Shown in pieces: positions 7,762-15,600 of a stretch of 39,868 bases of DNA (positions within the stretch are counted from its first letter, which is position 1; each line of letters begins with the position of its first letter). A program made the position numbers and the translations under genes. The stretch is from Clostridiales bacterium (GTDB lineage Bacteria > Bacillota > Clostridia > Lachnospirales > WQUN01): positions 1-39,868 of the forward strand of contig JAISWZ010000261.1 in NCBI GenBank assembly GCA_031270945.1, written 5' to 3'. The notes under the pieces were generated by a model. It had not been told where the DNA came from. It worked only from the letters and a program-made list of their open reading frames with translations, and made no database searches.

Positions 7762-8901
7762 ATGGATATTCTTAAGTGTCTGGTCTGCGCCGTATTGATA
7801 TCGGTCAGCGCCACTGCTTTCGCAAATGCCCCAAGCGGGGCCGTTGTGAATAGAAAAAACGAGACTGCGCGCCGCGCTGAACCGCTAGCGTTTGTCAACA
7901 CCGCAACAGCAAGCTCTGTGGCATCGGGAACTGCGTACCATGCTCAACCGCTAGCGTTTGCCAACCTCGCAGCAATAAGCTCTGCGGCGCAAGAACCATG
8001 GGCCTTGTATCAAGCAACGCCTACTCCAATCGCGCCTACAGCGACGCCAACGCCGATTGCGACGCCGACTTCAACTCCGTCGCCTTCGCCAACTCCGTCG
8101 CCTTCTCCAACTCCGGCACCGACGCCGGCATACCTAGAGCTGATGGAGTTTGTTCCCTATGACGGCATACTGGGTTCTCCCATTGAGCTGGATTTCGATT
8201 TGGACTCTGAGGCTGAGCCATGGAATCAAACATTTGCTGAAGCCCTTGCAAGCGCCAAAGAGCAAGGGGCAAAAGCCCTTTATTGGAAGAAGACCGACAG
8301 CTTCATCTGGAGCGAAAACTTTAGCCTTCCAAGCTCAAGGACTTCAAAAGCTCCGCTTATCTACCAGCTGCCAGAGCTTCCTAGGGGATGCGAGGTTACA
8401 TCGCTGGCAATGCTCCTGAACGCCCATGGCATAAAGGCCACAAAGATGGGGCTGGCCAACGAAATAGCGAAGGTTGGATTTCCTGGTGATCCAAACATAG
8501 GCTTCGTGGGAAACATGTACACATATGACATGAAAGGCTATGGGGTATACCACAGCCCGATATACGACCTTCTGACGAACTACACGGACCTGGCGCTGGA
8601 CATGACGGGTTGCGACTTCGACGACCTGCTGTACTTTCTTGCAAACGGCATGCCGGTTTGGGTTGTGACAAACTCCACTCACAGAGAGCTGTCGAGCGGC
8701 GACTTTGAGTACTGGAACCTGGACTCGGGAAGGATCAGGATCACATTCAGGGATCATTCTGTCCTGGCCGTAGGATATGATCAAAGCTATGTTTACATAA
8801 ACGACCCGCAGGGAAAAGTGTCAAGGGTGACTAGAGAAAACTTCCGGAGGGCATGGGTGCAAATGGGCAGCCAGGCCGTCACGATAGTCGATCCGCTATG
8901 A
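7762..8901 (+). CDS. Exported C39-like cysteine peptidase (paralog 2)
   Basis: A 379-residue secreted paralog. The signal peptide is 1-22. Residues 39-75 contain an internal 22-residue duplication (AEPLAFVNTATASS / AQPLAFANLAAISS). A Thr/Ser-Pro linker spans about 86-123. The mature domain has Cys210 in ELPRGCEVTSLAML, His332 in RDHSVLAVGYD, and the following Asn-Asp in YINDP, all expected of an active Peptidase_C39_2 domain. The start is ATG with AGAGGTGAATA before it. It shares GCDFDDLLYFL.NGMPVWVVTNS with paralog 3, so the two are a recent pair relative to paralog 1. Such proteins act outside the membrane, held away from it by the linker; the target is not known. A terminator follows. Confidence 0.87.
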   Translation: MDILKCLVCAVLISVSATAFANAPSGAVVNRKNETARRAEPLAFVNTATASSVASGTAYHAQPLAFANLAAISSAAQEPWALYQATPTPIAPTATPTPIATPTSTPSPSPTPSPSPTPAPTPAYLELMEFVPYDGILGSPIELDFDLDSEAEPWNQTFAEALASAKEQGAKALYWKKTDSFIWSENFSLPSSRTSKAPLIYQLPELPRGCEVTSLAMLLNAHGIKATKMGLANEIAKVGFPGDPNIGFVGNMYTYDMKGYGVYHSPIYDLLTNYTDLALDMTGCDFDDLLYFLANGMPVWVVTNSTHRELSSGDFEYWNLDSGRIRITFRDHSVLAVGYDQSYVYINDPQGKVSRVTRENFRRAWVQMGSQAVTIVDPL

Positions 8902-8976
8902 GCGCTGATTTCAGCTGCTTGTGCAGAGGCGGGCTATAAAGTATAGGACATAAAAATACATAAGAGAACATAAGAG

Positions 8977-9010
8977 AAAAGAGCCCAGGCGCATGCCCGG
9001 GCTTTCTTTG
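8977..9010 (+). terminator. Rho-independent terminator after C39-like gene 2
   Basis: AGCCCAGGC (8982-8990), loop GCAT, GCCCGGGCT (8995-9003), then TTCTTTGG. It has one internal mismatch. The flanking AAAGAG/CTTTCTTT extends the stem. Confidence 0.65.
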
Positions 9011-9135
9011 GTCATATTGCAAATTTTTCAGAATGGCAGCGCCCTTTTTGAAAATTGGTGAAGGGGCAGCGCTCCCCTTTACCTGAAAAAAATAAAAGTT
9101 TTTAGCGGCCAAGCACGTAAATCGCGCGCAATACC

Positions 9136-9235
9136 GGCCCGGGAGGCAACCGGCTGCAGCAGCTTGATGGTTTGATATGGCGTTTCTGTCAGAAGACACA
9201 TAACCCGAAGACTTGCAAATTTGTATACACAGTGC
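9136..9235 (+). pseudogene. 3' remnant of a fourth C39-like gene
   Basis: Bases 9136-9235 align with 7371-7460, which is the last codons and downstream flank of C39-like gene 1. Shared blocks include CAGC.GCTTGATGG.TTGAT, TGTCAGAAG and GTTGCAAAT.TGTA (here CTTGCAAATTTGTA). The rest of the gene is gone. It suggests that a fourth tandem copy stood here and was deleted between paralogs 2 and 3. Confidence 0.5.
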
Positions 9236-10005
9236 TATTATTAAGTAAGTTGATTTTTACGCGGCTGTGGCGGACACATGTTGTTTTGTATTATTATAGT
9301 CTGCCTTACTCGCGGTTTTATCGTATTATGCTTGCGAGATTGATTTTTCTCGAGAGCGACCAGCAACACGCGCGGTTTATCGCGCATGTTTAAAGCATCT
9401 CCCCAATTTATGAAAAGACGCTATGAAAGTTCTAGGGCGCATTTGCGCTGGACTTTTCAAGCCTTTAGTAAATTTAGGGACATGCATTAACACGTATTTA
9501 GAGCATGGTTCTGCAGTAAGAACTTCTCAAGGCCATGAAATAGGGGTTTTGGCTATGCCGTTGGGTGAAAGGTCCACGCTTTTCTCAAAGGCCTGTGCGA
9601 TGATCAAGCCTTGTGTTTTCTTGGCCGGAGGTTGTTACGGCAGAATCAGAGCATATCCCAAGCTATTGATAGCATGTAAAAGTCTGCGCTGAAGCCGCAA
9701 GACTTTTTGTCCTGCTGGAAAAACGGGATGTGTTCTTAATTGTTTAGTTTTGCCGCAAGCACTGCGTTAAGCGTCAAATCAAGAGTTGCGGCAGAATCAG
9801 TCCACGCACTGAGCGCATAATCCCAAATATTAAGCGGAAAAGGTTTGGGACATGTGCTTACACGCTAGCGATCTGGAATCGGTTCCACAAAGAGTTCAAC
9901 GGACAAGACAACTGTATTGGCGAGCTAAGATTTATGGCAGCCCGGCTGGCTTCACAGGCGGACAGCAAAAAACTCGCCAGTAGGGGCAATACACAGAGGT
10001 GGATA
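9236..10005. other. Gene-free region upstream of C39-like gene 3
   Basis: No credible gene. It contains an element half site at 9649-9663 (GAGCATATCCCAAG), preceded by CGGCAGAATCAG, which recurs at about 9789-9800. A diverged element pair lies at 9811-9862 (GAGCGCATAATCCCAAAT facing GGTTTGGGACATGTGCTTA). A 89-codon open frame at 9423-9692 overlaps the half site and looks spurious. Confidence 0.5.
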
Positions 10006-11136
10006 ATGAAGATTCTAAGATGCATGGTATGCGTCGCGTTAATAGCGGTCAGCGCCGCCATTCTCGCAATCGCCCCAAGAGGGGCTGTCAACCAAAAGCA
10101 AAATCAAAAGACACAGGTTTTCGGCAAGATAGAAACAGTGTACTTTCCTGAACTGCAAGCGAAAGTCAAGCCACTATCATTAATCGAGGATCCTGCGGCG
10201 CCCGCGCAAGCGCCATGGGCGCTGTATCAGGCATCGCCTACTCCAATCGCTCCCACAGCGACGCCTACGCCGATTTCGACGCCCACGCCAACTCCTTCTC
10301 CAACCCCTGCTTACATGGATCTGCTGGAGTACATTCCGTACGACAACATTGTGGGCTCGCCTATTGAGCAGGATTTCAGCGAAGATTCCGGAGCTGAACC
10401 CTGGAATCAAACATTTGCCGAGGCGCTTGCCAACGCCAAGGCGCAAGGCGCGAATGCCCTTTACTGGAAGAAGAGCGACAGCTTCATCTGGAACGGATCA
10501 GCGGATCTTCCTGACTCAAGGACAACAAACGCTCCGCTTATCTACCAGATGCCAGAGTTGCCTAGGGGGTGCGAGGTCACATCTTTGGCAATGCTTTTGA
10601 ACGCGCATGGCATTGGGGCCACAAAGATGGGGCTGGCTGACGAGATAGCGAAAGTCGGCTTCCCTGGAGATCCAAACAAAGGCTTCGTGGGAAACATGTA
10701 CAACTTCTCAAAGAGCGGCTATGGGGTATACCACAGCCCGATATATGACCTTCTGACAAACTACACGGATCTGGCGCTGGACATTACAGGCTGTGACTTC
10801 GATGACCTGCTGTACTTCCTGGGAAACGGCATGCCGGTTTGGGTTGTGACAAACTCCACTTACAGAGAGCTTCCCAGCAGCGAGTTCCGTTACTGGAACC
10901 TGGACACGGGAACGATTAGAATCACATACAGAGATCATTCTGTCCTGGCCGTAGGCTATGATCAAAACTATATTTACATAAACGACCCTCTGGGAAGCGC
11001 GGATTGGGTGACTAGGGAGAACTTCAGAAAGGCGTGGGTGCAAATGGGCAGCCAGGCCGTCACCATAGTCAAGCCGGTAGGATCATTGCTATCCGCGCCA
11101 ACACTGGTGAGTGAACAGACGGACTATAGAGGATAG
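10006..11136 (+). CDS. Exported C39-like cysteine peptidase (paralog 3)
   Basis: A 376-residue secreted paralog. The ATG at 10006 follows AGAGGTGGATA; an in-frame ATG at 9934 lacks a ribosome site and would add 24 charged residues before the signal peptide. The signal peptide is about 1-23, a Thr/Ser-Pro linker lies at about 78-102, and the peptidase domain is C-terminal. Active-site candidates are Cys189 (ELPRGCEVTSLAML), His311 (RDHSVLAVGYD) and Asp in YINDPLG. The segment AEPWNQTFAEALA.AK.QGA before the catalytic domain is shared with paralog 2, so it is part of the conserved unit. A terminator follows and the two small membrane-protein genes start about 280 bases downstream. Confidence 0.87.
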   Translation: MKILRCMVCVALIAVSAAILAIAPRGAVNQKQNQKTQVFGKIETVYFPELQAKVKPLSLIEDPAAPAQAPWALYQASPTPIAPTATPTPISTPTPTPSPTPAYMDLLEYIPYDNIVGSPIEQDFSEDSGAEPWNQTFAEALANAKAQGANALYWKKSDSFIWNGSADLPDSRTTNAPLIYQMPELPRGCEVTSLAMLLNAHGIGATKMGLADEIAKVGFPGDPNKGFVGNMYNFSKSGYGVYHSPIYDLLTNYTDLALDITGCDFDDLLYFLGNGMPVWVVTNSTYRELPSSEFRYWNLDTGTIRITYRDHSVLAVGYDQNYIYINDPLGSADWVTRENFRKAWVQMGSQAVTIVKPVGSLLSAPTLVSEQTDYRG

Positions 11137-11150
11137 GATTAGGAATGCAT

Positions 11151-11191
11151 ACAAAGAGAGCCGCAGGCGTGTGCCTGGGGCTCTCTTTGTC
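11151..11191 (+). terminator. Rho-independent terminator after C39-like gene 3
   Basis: Arms 11151-11168 and 11173-11190 pair over 18 bases with one mismatch (ACAAAGAGAGCC / GGCTCTCTTTGT), loop GTGT. The T-run is short. Confidence 0.65.
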
Positions 11192-11284
11192 CTGGAGCCC
11201 CCAAAAGCTTGGAGAACCAGGCTCTTTTTCAATAAAATATAGCCGCTAGAAGAGCGATCTAAAGTTTCCAACTTTCGCTGTACA

Positions 11285-11307
11285 TTTGGACACAGCTATG
11301 CTATAAT
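11285..11307 (+). promoter_or_regulatory. Candidate extended -10 promoter for small-protein genes
   Basis: TATAAT at 11302-11307 with TG one base upstream (extended -10). A weak TGTACA sits 17 bases upstream (11279-11284). It would start RNA about 100 bases before the 77-residue protein. The leader includes the repeated motif CATACTGACGAGCGGTGTGA (11331-11350) and an element half site (11357-11368). Confidence 0.5.
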
Positions 11308-11414
11308 CAGAAATGGCTGAGAGCGTATACCATACTGACGAGCGGTGTGAATCAAGTTTGGGATATGCTTTGAAACTATAGCCAGAACGTAAAACTGCGC
11401 AGGAGGATAAAACA

Positions 11415-11648
11415 ATGCAAACCACAAGCAAAAGCATGGGTCTTGCAGAAGGCAAGGAGATAGCGCCTACAAGCAAAGGAAATGTGCAGGTAGTAGGCTC
11501 TGTTTTTGAATTGCTCACGACCGGATGCGTAGTTGGCGCAACCATTGCCAATCTGGCAGGAAATGGCGGAGTCGCGGTGGTTTTCGCGGGCATTGCCGGC
11601 GCGGCGCTGACAATCGCAACATTCTGCATGGTCATCCCGAAGCTGTAG
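11415..11648 (+). CDS. Small glycine-rich two-helix membrane protein
   Basis: A 77-residue protein with a strong ribosome site (AGGAGGATAAAACA). Residues 1-25 are polar and the rest is very hydrophobic. There are two predicted helices (about 27-45 and 50-72) rich in Gly and Ala with GxxxG-like spacing (GCVVGATIANLAGNGG, VVFAGIAGAALTIA). I do not recognise the family. Composition would fit a small pore-like peptide, a bacteriocin precursor or a holin-like protein, but no double-glycine leader cleavage site is seen and none of these is established. It is followed 49 bases later by another tiny membrane protein in the same direction, probably in one transcript. Confidence 0.65.
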   Translation: MQTTSKSMGLAEGKEIAPTSKGNVQVVGSVFELLTTGCVVGATIANLAGNGGVAVVFAGIAGAALTIATFCMVIPKL

Positions 11649-11697
11649 CAAACGCAGAAAGAGAATCAGGGCATGCCCCGAACATGAGAGGTGCTTT

Positions 11698-11898
11698 ATG
11701 AAAACCAAAAAATTTGACGTCCAGAATATGGTGTTTATATTGCTGATGGCGGTGGCGGTGGCGTGGAACTCCAGTGTATCCAACTGGGATTCGATGCCCG
11801 CGAAGATCTTTGGCATAGTCTTGACGTTGGCTTGCCTTGCGATTGCAATATTCAGGATAGCAAAGCTGTCGAAGGAGAGCAAGGCCAGCAATTCATAG
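11698..11898 (+). CDS. Small two-helix membrane protein
   Basis: A 66-residue protein with ribosome site GAGAGGTGCTTT before ATG. Two hydrophobic segments (about 11-25 and 36-53) are joined by the loop NSSVSNWDSMPAK, and a basic tail follows (FRIAKLSKESK). The family is not recognised. The size, topology and pairing with the 77-residue protein would suit a partner or immunity-type protein, which is only an inference. A terminator closes the pair. Confidence 0.65.
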   Translation: MKTKKFDVQNMVFILLMAVAVAWNSSVSNWDSMPAKIFGIVLTLACLAIAIFRIAKLSKESKASNS

Positions 11899-11938
11899 CG
11901 GCGCTTTGTTGCCCGTTAGTCCAGGAAAAAAAGCCAGA

Positions 11939-11972
11939 AAGCCCAGGCGTCCGCCTGGGCTCTTCTTTTTTT
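11939..11972. terminator. Bidirectional terminator
   Basis: GCCCAGGCG (11941-11949) and CGCCTGGGC (11952-11960), followed on plus by TCTTCTTTTTTTG. On minus the stem is followed by TTTCTGGCTTTTTTT. It can end both the small-protein transcript and the ABC operon coming from the right. Confidence 0.75.
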
Positions 11973-12062
11973 GCTTTAATTATATTTTTTGCTTTAATTA
12001 TTTTTTGATTTTTATTATTTTTTTGATTTTATATTATTTTTTTGATTTTAATTATTTTTTTA
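11970..12062. repeat. T-rich imperfect tandem repeat
   Basis: Repeats of about 17-20 bp built on TTTTTTTGATTTTAATTA, almost free of G and C on the plus strand. It lies between the terminator and the stop codon of the ABC permease. Confidence 0.7.
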
Positions 12063-12854
12063 TTGATTAATAATCCTCTTTTCAAACAGCACGACCAGCT
12101 GGTGCAAAATGGCGGCCAAGGCGCAGAGTATTATGATAGACAGCATAACCCAGTCCATTTTGAGGATCTGGCTGCCGTAGATTATCAGGTAGCCAAGGCC
12201 TGATTTTGCCACAAGGAACTCTCCTACCATGACGCCTACAAAGCTTAGCCCTATGTTTATCTCAAGGGCGTTTACGATTGCGGGAATAGAGGCGGGAAGA
12301 ACGACCTTTGACAGCACTTGGCGCTTGGTTCCCCCAAAAGCCTCAACCAGCTTTATCTTGTCTTTGCTTACTTCCATGAAGCCCGTAAGGACAGTCAGAA
12401 TGGTTACAATGACAGAGGTCATGACAGCCGTGAATATCACGGACTTCACGTTGTTGCCGATCCAGACTATTATGATAGGCGCGAGGGCGGTCTTTGGAAG
12501 GGAATTCAGCACGACAAGATAAGGGTTCAGCGTCTTTTTGAGAAAGTCGTTCCACCAAAGGAGCATGGCCATTAGCGTTCCGATCACTGTGCTAAGGACG
12601 AAGCCCAGGACGCTCTCCCATAGGGTAGCCCCTATATGCTTGGCTAAGCTTCCGCTTGCGGCCAAGGAAACGGCAGCGTTAATGATCCTGGTGGGCTGGC
12701 TGAATATGAAGGCGTCTATCAGCTTCAGCCTTGCGGCAAGCTCCCAAGCGCCAAAGAAGGCGGCCAATATCAGGGCTTGAGACGCAAGCACCAATAGCTT
12801 GCCAAGCTTGGCTTTTTTGAGGTATTCCAAGTGTTCTGGAGAAGGGTTACTCAT
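12060..12854 (-). CDS. NitT/TauT-family ABC transporter permease
   Basis: Inner component of an importer of the nitrate/sulfonate/taurine type (SsuC/TauC/ThiX-like). The 264-residue protein has about six hydrophobic segments, the first at about 19-40. The coupling motif that contacts the ATPase is EAFGGTKRQVLSKVVLPASIP. The later GLSFVGVMVGEFLVAKSGLGYLI stretch is typical of this family. Its start overlaps the ATPase stop by eight bases, so the two are translated together. The T-rich repeat and a bidirectional terminator lie immediately downstream. No substrate-binding protein gene lies nearby, so the substrate cannot be read from context; organosulfonates or thiamine precursors are typical for the family. 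Confidence 0.9.
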   Translation of the reverse strand: MSNPSPEHLEYLKKAKLGKLLVLASQALILAAFFGAWELAARLKLIDAFIFSQPTRIINAAVSLAASGSLAKHIGATLWESVLGFVLSTVIGTLMAMLLWWNDFLKKTLNPYLVVLNSLPKTALAPIIIVWIGNNVKSVIFTAVMTSVIVTILTVLTGFMEVSKDKIKLVEAFGGTKRQVLSKVVLPASIPAIVNALEINIGLSFVGVMVGEFLVAKSGLGYLIIYGSQILKMDWVMLSIIILCALAAILHQLVVLFEKRIINQ

Positions 12855-13584
12855 TTACGCCAAGCTCCTTCCAAATGGCGTTAAAGAACAGCCTAAATTC
12901 AGGCGCTTCCCTGGCAGAGCCCGGGGAGAGCTTGATCTCGTGGATGGAAGCCAGAGTGGCGGGGCGCTTTGTCAGGACTGCAACCCTGTCTGAAACTGCG
13001 ACAGCTTCTGATATGTCATGGGTCACAAATACGGCTGTCTTCTTTTCCTGCCTAATAATCTCTGCTATCTCAGCGCTGACTCGAAGCCTGGTCTGGTAGT
13101 CCAGGGCGGAAAACGGCTCATCCAGAAGCAGTATGTCCGGCTTTACCGCAAGGGTTCTGATAAGGGCCGCCCGCTGGCGCATTCCTCCTGAAAGCTGGGA
13201 AGGCTTTGAGTTCTTGAAGTCACCAAGCCCGTACCTTTCCAGAAGCTCATGGACATGGGCCAAGTTCTCCGGGGTTTTCTTCTTCTGGATCTCAAGGCCC
13301 AGGCATGCGTTCTGAAATATGGTTCTCCAGCCAAAAAGGTGATCTTGCTGGAGCATGTACCCCAACGCCGCGTTTTCCCTCAAGACCCGAACCTCGCCGG
13401 ATGACGGCGCCACAAGGCCGCTTATTATTGACAGGAGAGTCGACTTTCCGCAGCCGCTTGGGCCTATTATGCTCAAGAGCTCTCCGTCGGCGACGGAAAA
13501 TGAGATGTCTTTCAGAGCCAATGTCTCCGTTTTGGGGTCATGGTAGATTTTTGAGATTGAGTCAAGCTCAAGTATGTTTTTCAT
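12847..13584 (-). CDS. NitT/TauT-family ABC transporter ATP-binding protein
   Basis: The 245-residue ATPase that powers the permease encoded next. Walker A is GPSGCGKST (41-49), the Q-loop lies in LGYMLQQDHLFGW, and the signature is LSGGMRQR (131-138). Walker B is ILLLDEPFSALD, and the H-loop is in TAVFVTHDISEAV. The LSGGMRQR form and PFSALDYQTR are typical of SsuB/TauB-type ATPases. The start ATG follows AGGGGGCTGGCT. It is the first gene of a two-gene operon. About 270 bases upstream lacking any gene separate it from the VanW gene on the same strand, with a terminator between. Confidence 0.93.
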   Translation of the reverse strand: MKNILELDSISKIYHDPKTETLALKDISFSVADGELLSIIGPSGCGKSTLLSIISGLVAPSSGEVRVLRENAALGYMLQQDHLFGWRTIFQNACLGLEIQKKKTPENLAHVHELLERYGLGDFKNSKPSQLSGGMRQRAALIRTLAVKPDILLLDEPFSALDYQTRLRVSAEIAEIIRQEKKTAVFVTHDISEAVAVSDRVAVLTKRPATLASIHEIKLSPGSAREAPEFRLFFNAIWKELGVNE

Positions 13585-13738
13585 AGCCAGCCCCCTGTCT
13601 CAGGCGCAGAATGCGGGCGGACAACGCATGTGGCCCTGGAGCGCATCCCCGAAAAGAGACGCGCTTTTTTTCCAGACGAAGCCGTCTGTCACAGACAGTA
13701 TATGAATCGTCCAAGTCGGGTGCGCCAAACGCGCCAAA

Positions 13739-13770
13739 CAAGCCGCAGGCATGCCTGCGGCTTGTTTTGG
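13739..13770. terminator. Terminator between VanW and ABC genes
   Basis: CAAGCCGCAGG (13739-13749), loop CATG, CCTGCGGCTTG (13754-13764). It is flanked by TTTTGG on plus and TTTGG on minus. It most likely ends the minus-strand VanW transcript. Confidence 0.65.
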
Positions 13771-13857
13771 TGCGGATAATATTACGGCCGATTTTCTTTG
13801 AAATTTTCAGAGCCTTATTTTTTTGTGTTTTCAGGATTTATTGCCATTCAAGTAATC

Positions 13858-15273
13858 TCATGAACTAACAATTTTTATCAAGATTTTCGAACCGCTGACC
13901 GAGCTTTCTATCGAGACAGGGTAAGACATATTGTTTCTGAACCTGAAATCAATTACCCCGTAAGAGGTTGCGGCGTCCTTGCCTTTTGGGACATAGGTGA
14001 CTCTTCTGGAATGGTTGTGCCGCTCTATGACTTCAAGGCCCGCGCGTTGCACGGCGTTGAAGAGAGTGCTGGAGACCTGGCACACTCCGCCCCCGTATCC
14101 AAAGGACTGTTTGCCGTTGACGAATATCCCGGCTTTTTGGTACCCATTTCCCTGGGTTGTTGGACCAATGGTGTCGTTATAGGAGAATATCTCTCCGGGC
14201 TGCACGACCGCGCCGTTTATTGATTTGGAGGCAAGAGCGATGTTCGCTTTTCTGGCCGCGATGCTATCGCCAAATTCAGTCGAGAATTCGCCCAGCACCA
14301 GGGGCACGGGAATCTCTTCGACATCAGGGATCTCTTCGATAGGCGCCTCTTCGATTGGGGCTTCTTCGATAGGCGCTTCTTCGAGAGGCACTTCTTGTAT
14401 AGGCACCTCTGGCGCAGGTGTTTCCACTATTGCTATTTCAGGATTTTCTTCGATAGCCGGAGCTTCGGTGACAGGAACTTCAGCAACAGGGGCTTCGTTA
14501 ACAGGAACCTCGTTAACAGGGGCTTCGTTAACAGGGACCTCGTTTACAGGGGCTTCGTTAACAGGAACCTCGGCAACTGCTGGAGGCTCAGTCACCACGG
14601 GACTTTCAGCAAATATTTGAGCCTCTGCTAATTCCGGACTTGCGGCAAATGCTTCAGGCTCGCTGATGGCGGGACTCTCGTCAATGACTGGACTGTTGCC
14701 TGAAATTGCGACATCGCCAGATGCCATTTCCTGATTCTCTGTTGCGATAGGCTCTTCCGCGACAACTGGCGCTGGACTAGGAACCGGGGTTTCGGTAGGA
14801 CTAGGGACAGGAGTTTCGGAAGGAACGGGAGTTTCGGTAGGAACAGGAGAAGGGGTTTCAGTAGGAACGGGAGAAGGGGTTTCTGTTGGAACAGGAGCTG
14901 AAGTCTTGGTCGGAACAGGCGTTGGAGATGGAGCGTCTGTCGGCTTTACGGTAACAGCGGGACTGTCAACAACCGGCACGTTACTTTCTACCGGCTTTTG
15001 AGTAGCCGGATCTTGCGACGGGCTAGGCTTTGGCTCCGGGGTCTTGGTGGCAACCGGGTTCTGCTTGCTGCCCCTATTTTTTTTCGGCGCTGGCGTAGAC
15101 GCCTGGGCTAGTTCTGGATCGCTTATCCTAGGGCTTCTGGAGTTTGAAGCCAGCACTGAGGACAAGTCATCAGGCTTTGTGGTATACAGGAACGCGGCCA
15201 CGCCAAGACCCAGCAATATTGACACAACTGCCGCGAATGTGTAGCCTGGCCTTCTGTTTTTATCATTGTTCAT
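13858..15273 (-). CDS. VanW-domain protein with repetitive linker
   Basis: A 471-residue membrane-anchored, surface-exposed protein. I choose the ATG at 15273 (MNNDKNRRPGYTF) because ATAAGGAGG lies upstream; the longer TTG reading at 15321 would place that site inside the gene. One membrane helix lies at about 12-31. A very long low-complexity linker follows (about 50-330): Thr-Pro/Ser-Pro (PVPTETPSPVPTETP), then six-residue repeats NEAPVNEVPV and IEEAPIEEAPIEE. The C-terminal 140 residues are a VanW domain (ANIALASKSINGAVVQPGE, FSYNDTIGP, FGYGGGVCQVSSTLFNA, SYPVSIES). The VanW role is unproven, but it occurs in vancomycin-resistance clusters and wall-associated proteins. Adjacent wall genes fit an envelope function. 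Confidence 0.87.
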   Translation of the reverse strand: MNNDKNRRPGYTFAAVVSILLGLGVAAFLYTTKPDDLSSVLASNSRSPRISDPELAQASTPAPKKNRGSKQNPVATKTPEPKPSPSQDPATQKPVESNVPVVDSPAVTVKPTDAPSPTPVPTKTSAPVPTETPSPVPTETPSPVPTETPVPSETPVPSPTETPVPSPAPVVAEEPIATENQEMASGDVAISGNSPVIDESPAISEPEAFAASPELAEAQIFAESPVVTEPPAVAEVPVNEAPVNEVPVNEAPVNEVPVNEAPVAEVPVTEAPAIEENPEIAIVETPAPEVPIQEVPLEEAPIEEAPIEEAPIEEIPDVEEIPVPLVLGEFSTEFGDSIAARKANIALASKSINGAVVQPGEIFSYNDTIGPTTQGNGYQKAGIFVNGKQSFGYGGGVCQVSSTLFNAVQRAGLEVIERHNHSRRVTYVPKGKDAATSYGVIDFRFRNNMSYPVSIESSVSGSKILIKIVSS

Positions 15274-15600
15274 AGGCTTGGAGGGCCTCCTTATATTGGG
15301 GAGCTCGACGCTCAAGCGCAAAGCTTTTGTCTATTTGCTCCACAGATCGATTGTTGCGGGCAGATCGCTCTCGCAAGTGCTGGCCTCTCAAGCGGCTTGG
15401 GCCAGGCGGCTAGCGCCTAGCCCGCCAATTAGGGGAGAAAACGGCCAGCGAGGACTTGAAAGATGATGTTGCCCCTAGTTAGTATTAAGAATTGAAAATT
15501 AAATAAGCTAGAAATTCTTTCGATATTTTCCAATGAGATCATGATGATGGAGAAAGGTAACAGGTTGATTGGAGGATATTGGAAAGAAACGTTGCGGCGC
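15274..15600. other. Gene-free spacer upstream of VanW gene
   Basis: No gene or convincing promoter seen. A short palindromic stretch (GGCGGCTAGCGCCTAGCCCGCC) lies near 15407-15425. The last part is AT-rich. Confidence 0.4.

Noticed and set aside
9423..9692. Plus-strand open frame of 89 codons
   Set aside because: No ribosome site and it includes an element half site as coding sequence; composition does not look like a real protein.
11376..11891. Minus-strand open frame of 171 codons
   Set aside because: It lies opposite the two small membrane-protein genes, which have strong ribosome sites; the antisense product has no coherent features.
13590..13735. TPP riboswitch ahead of the ABC genes
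   Set aside because: CGGGGATGC and CCTGAGA occur on the minus strand, but the conserved ACCTGATCTGG-like half and proper spacing are missing.
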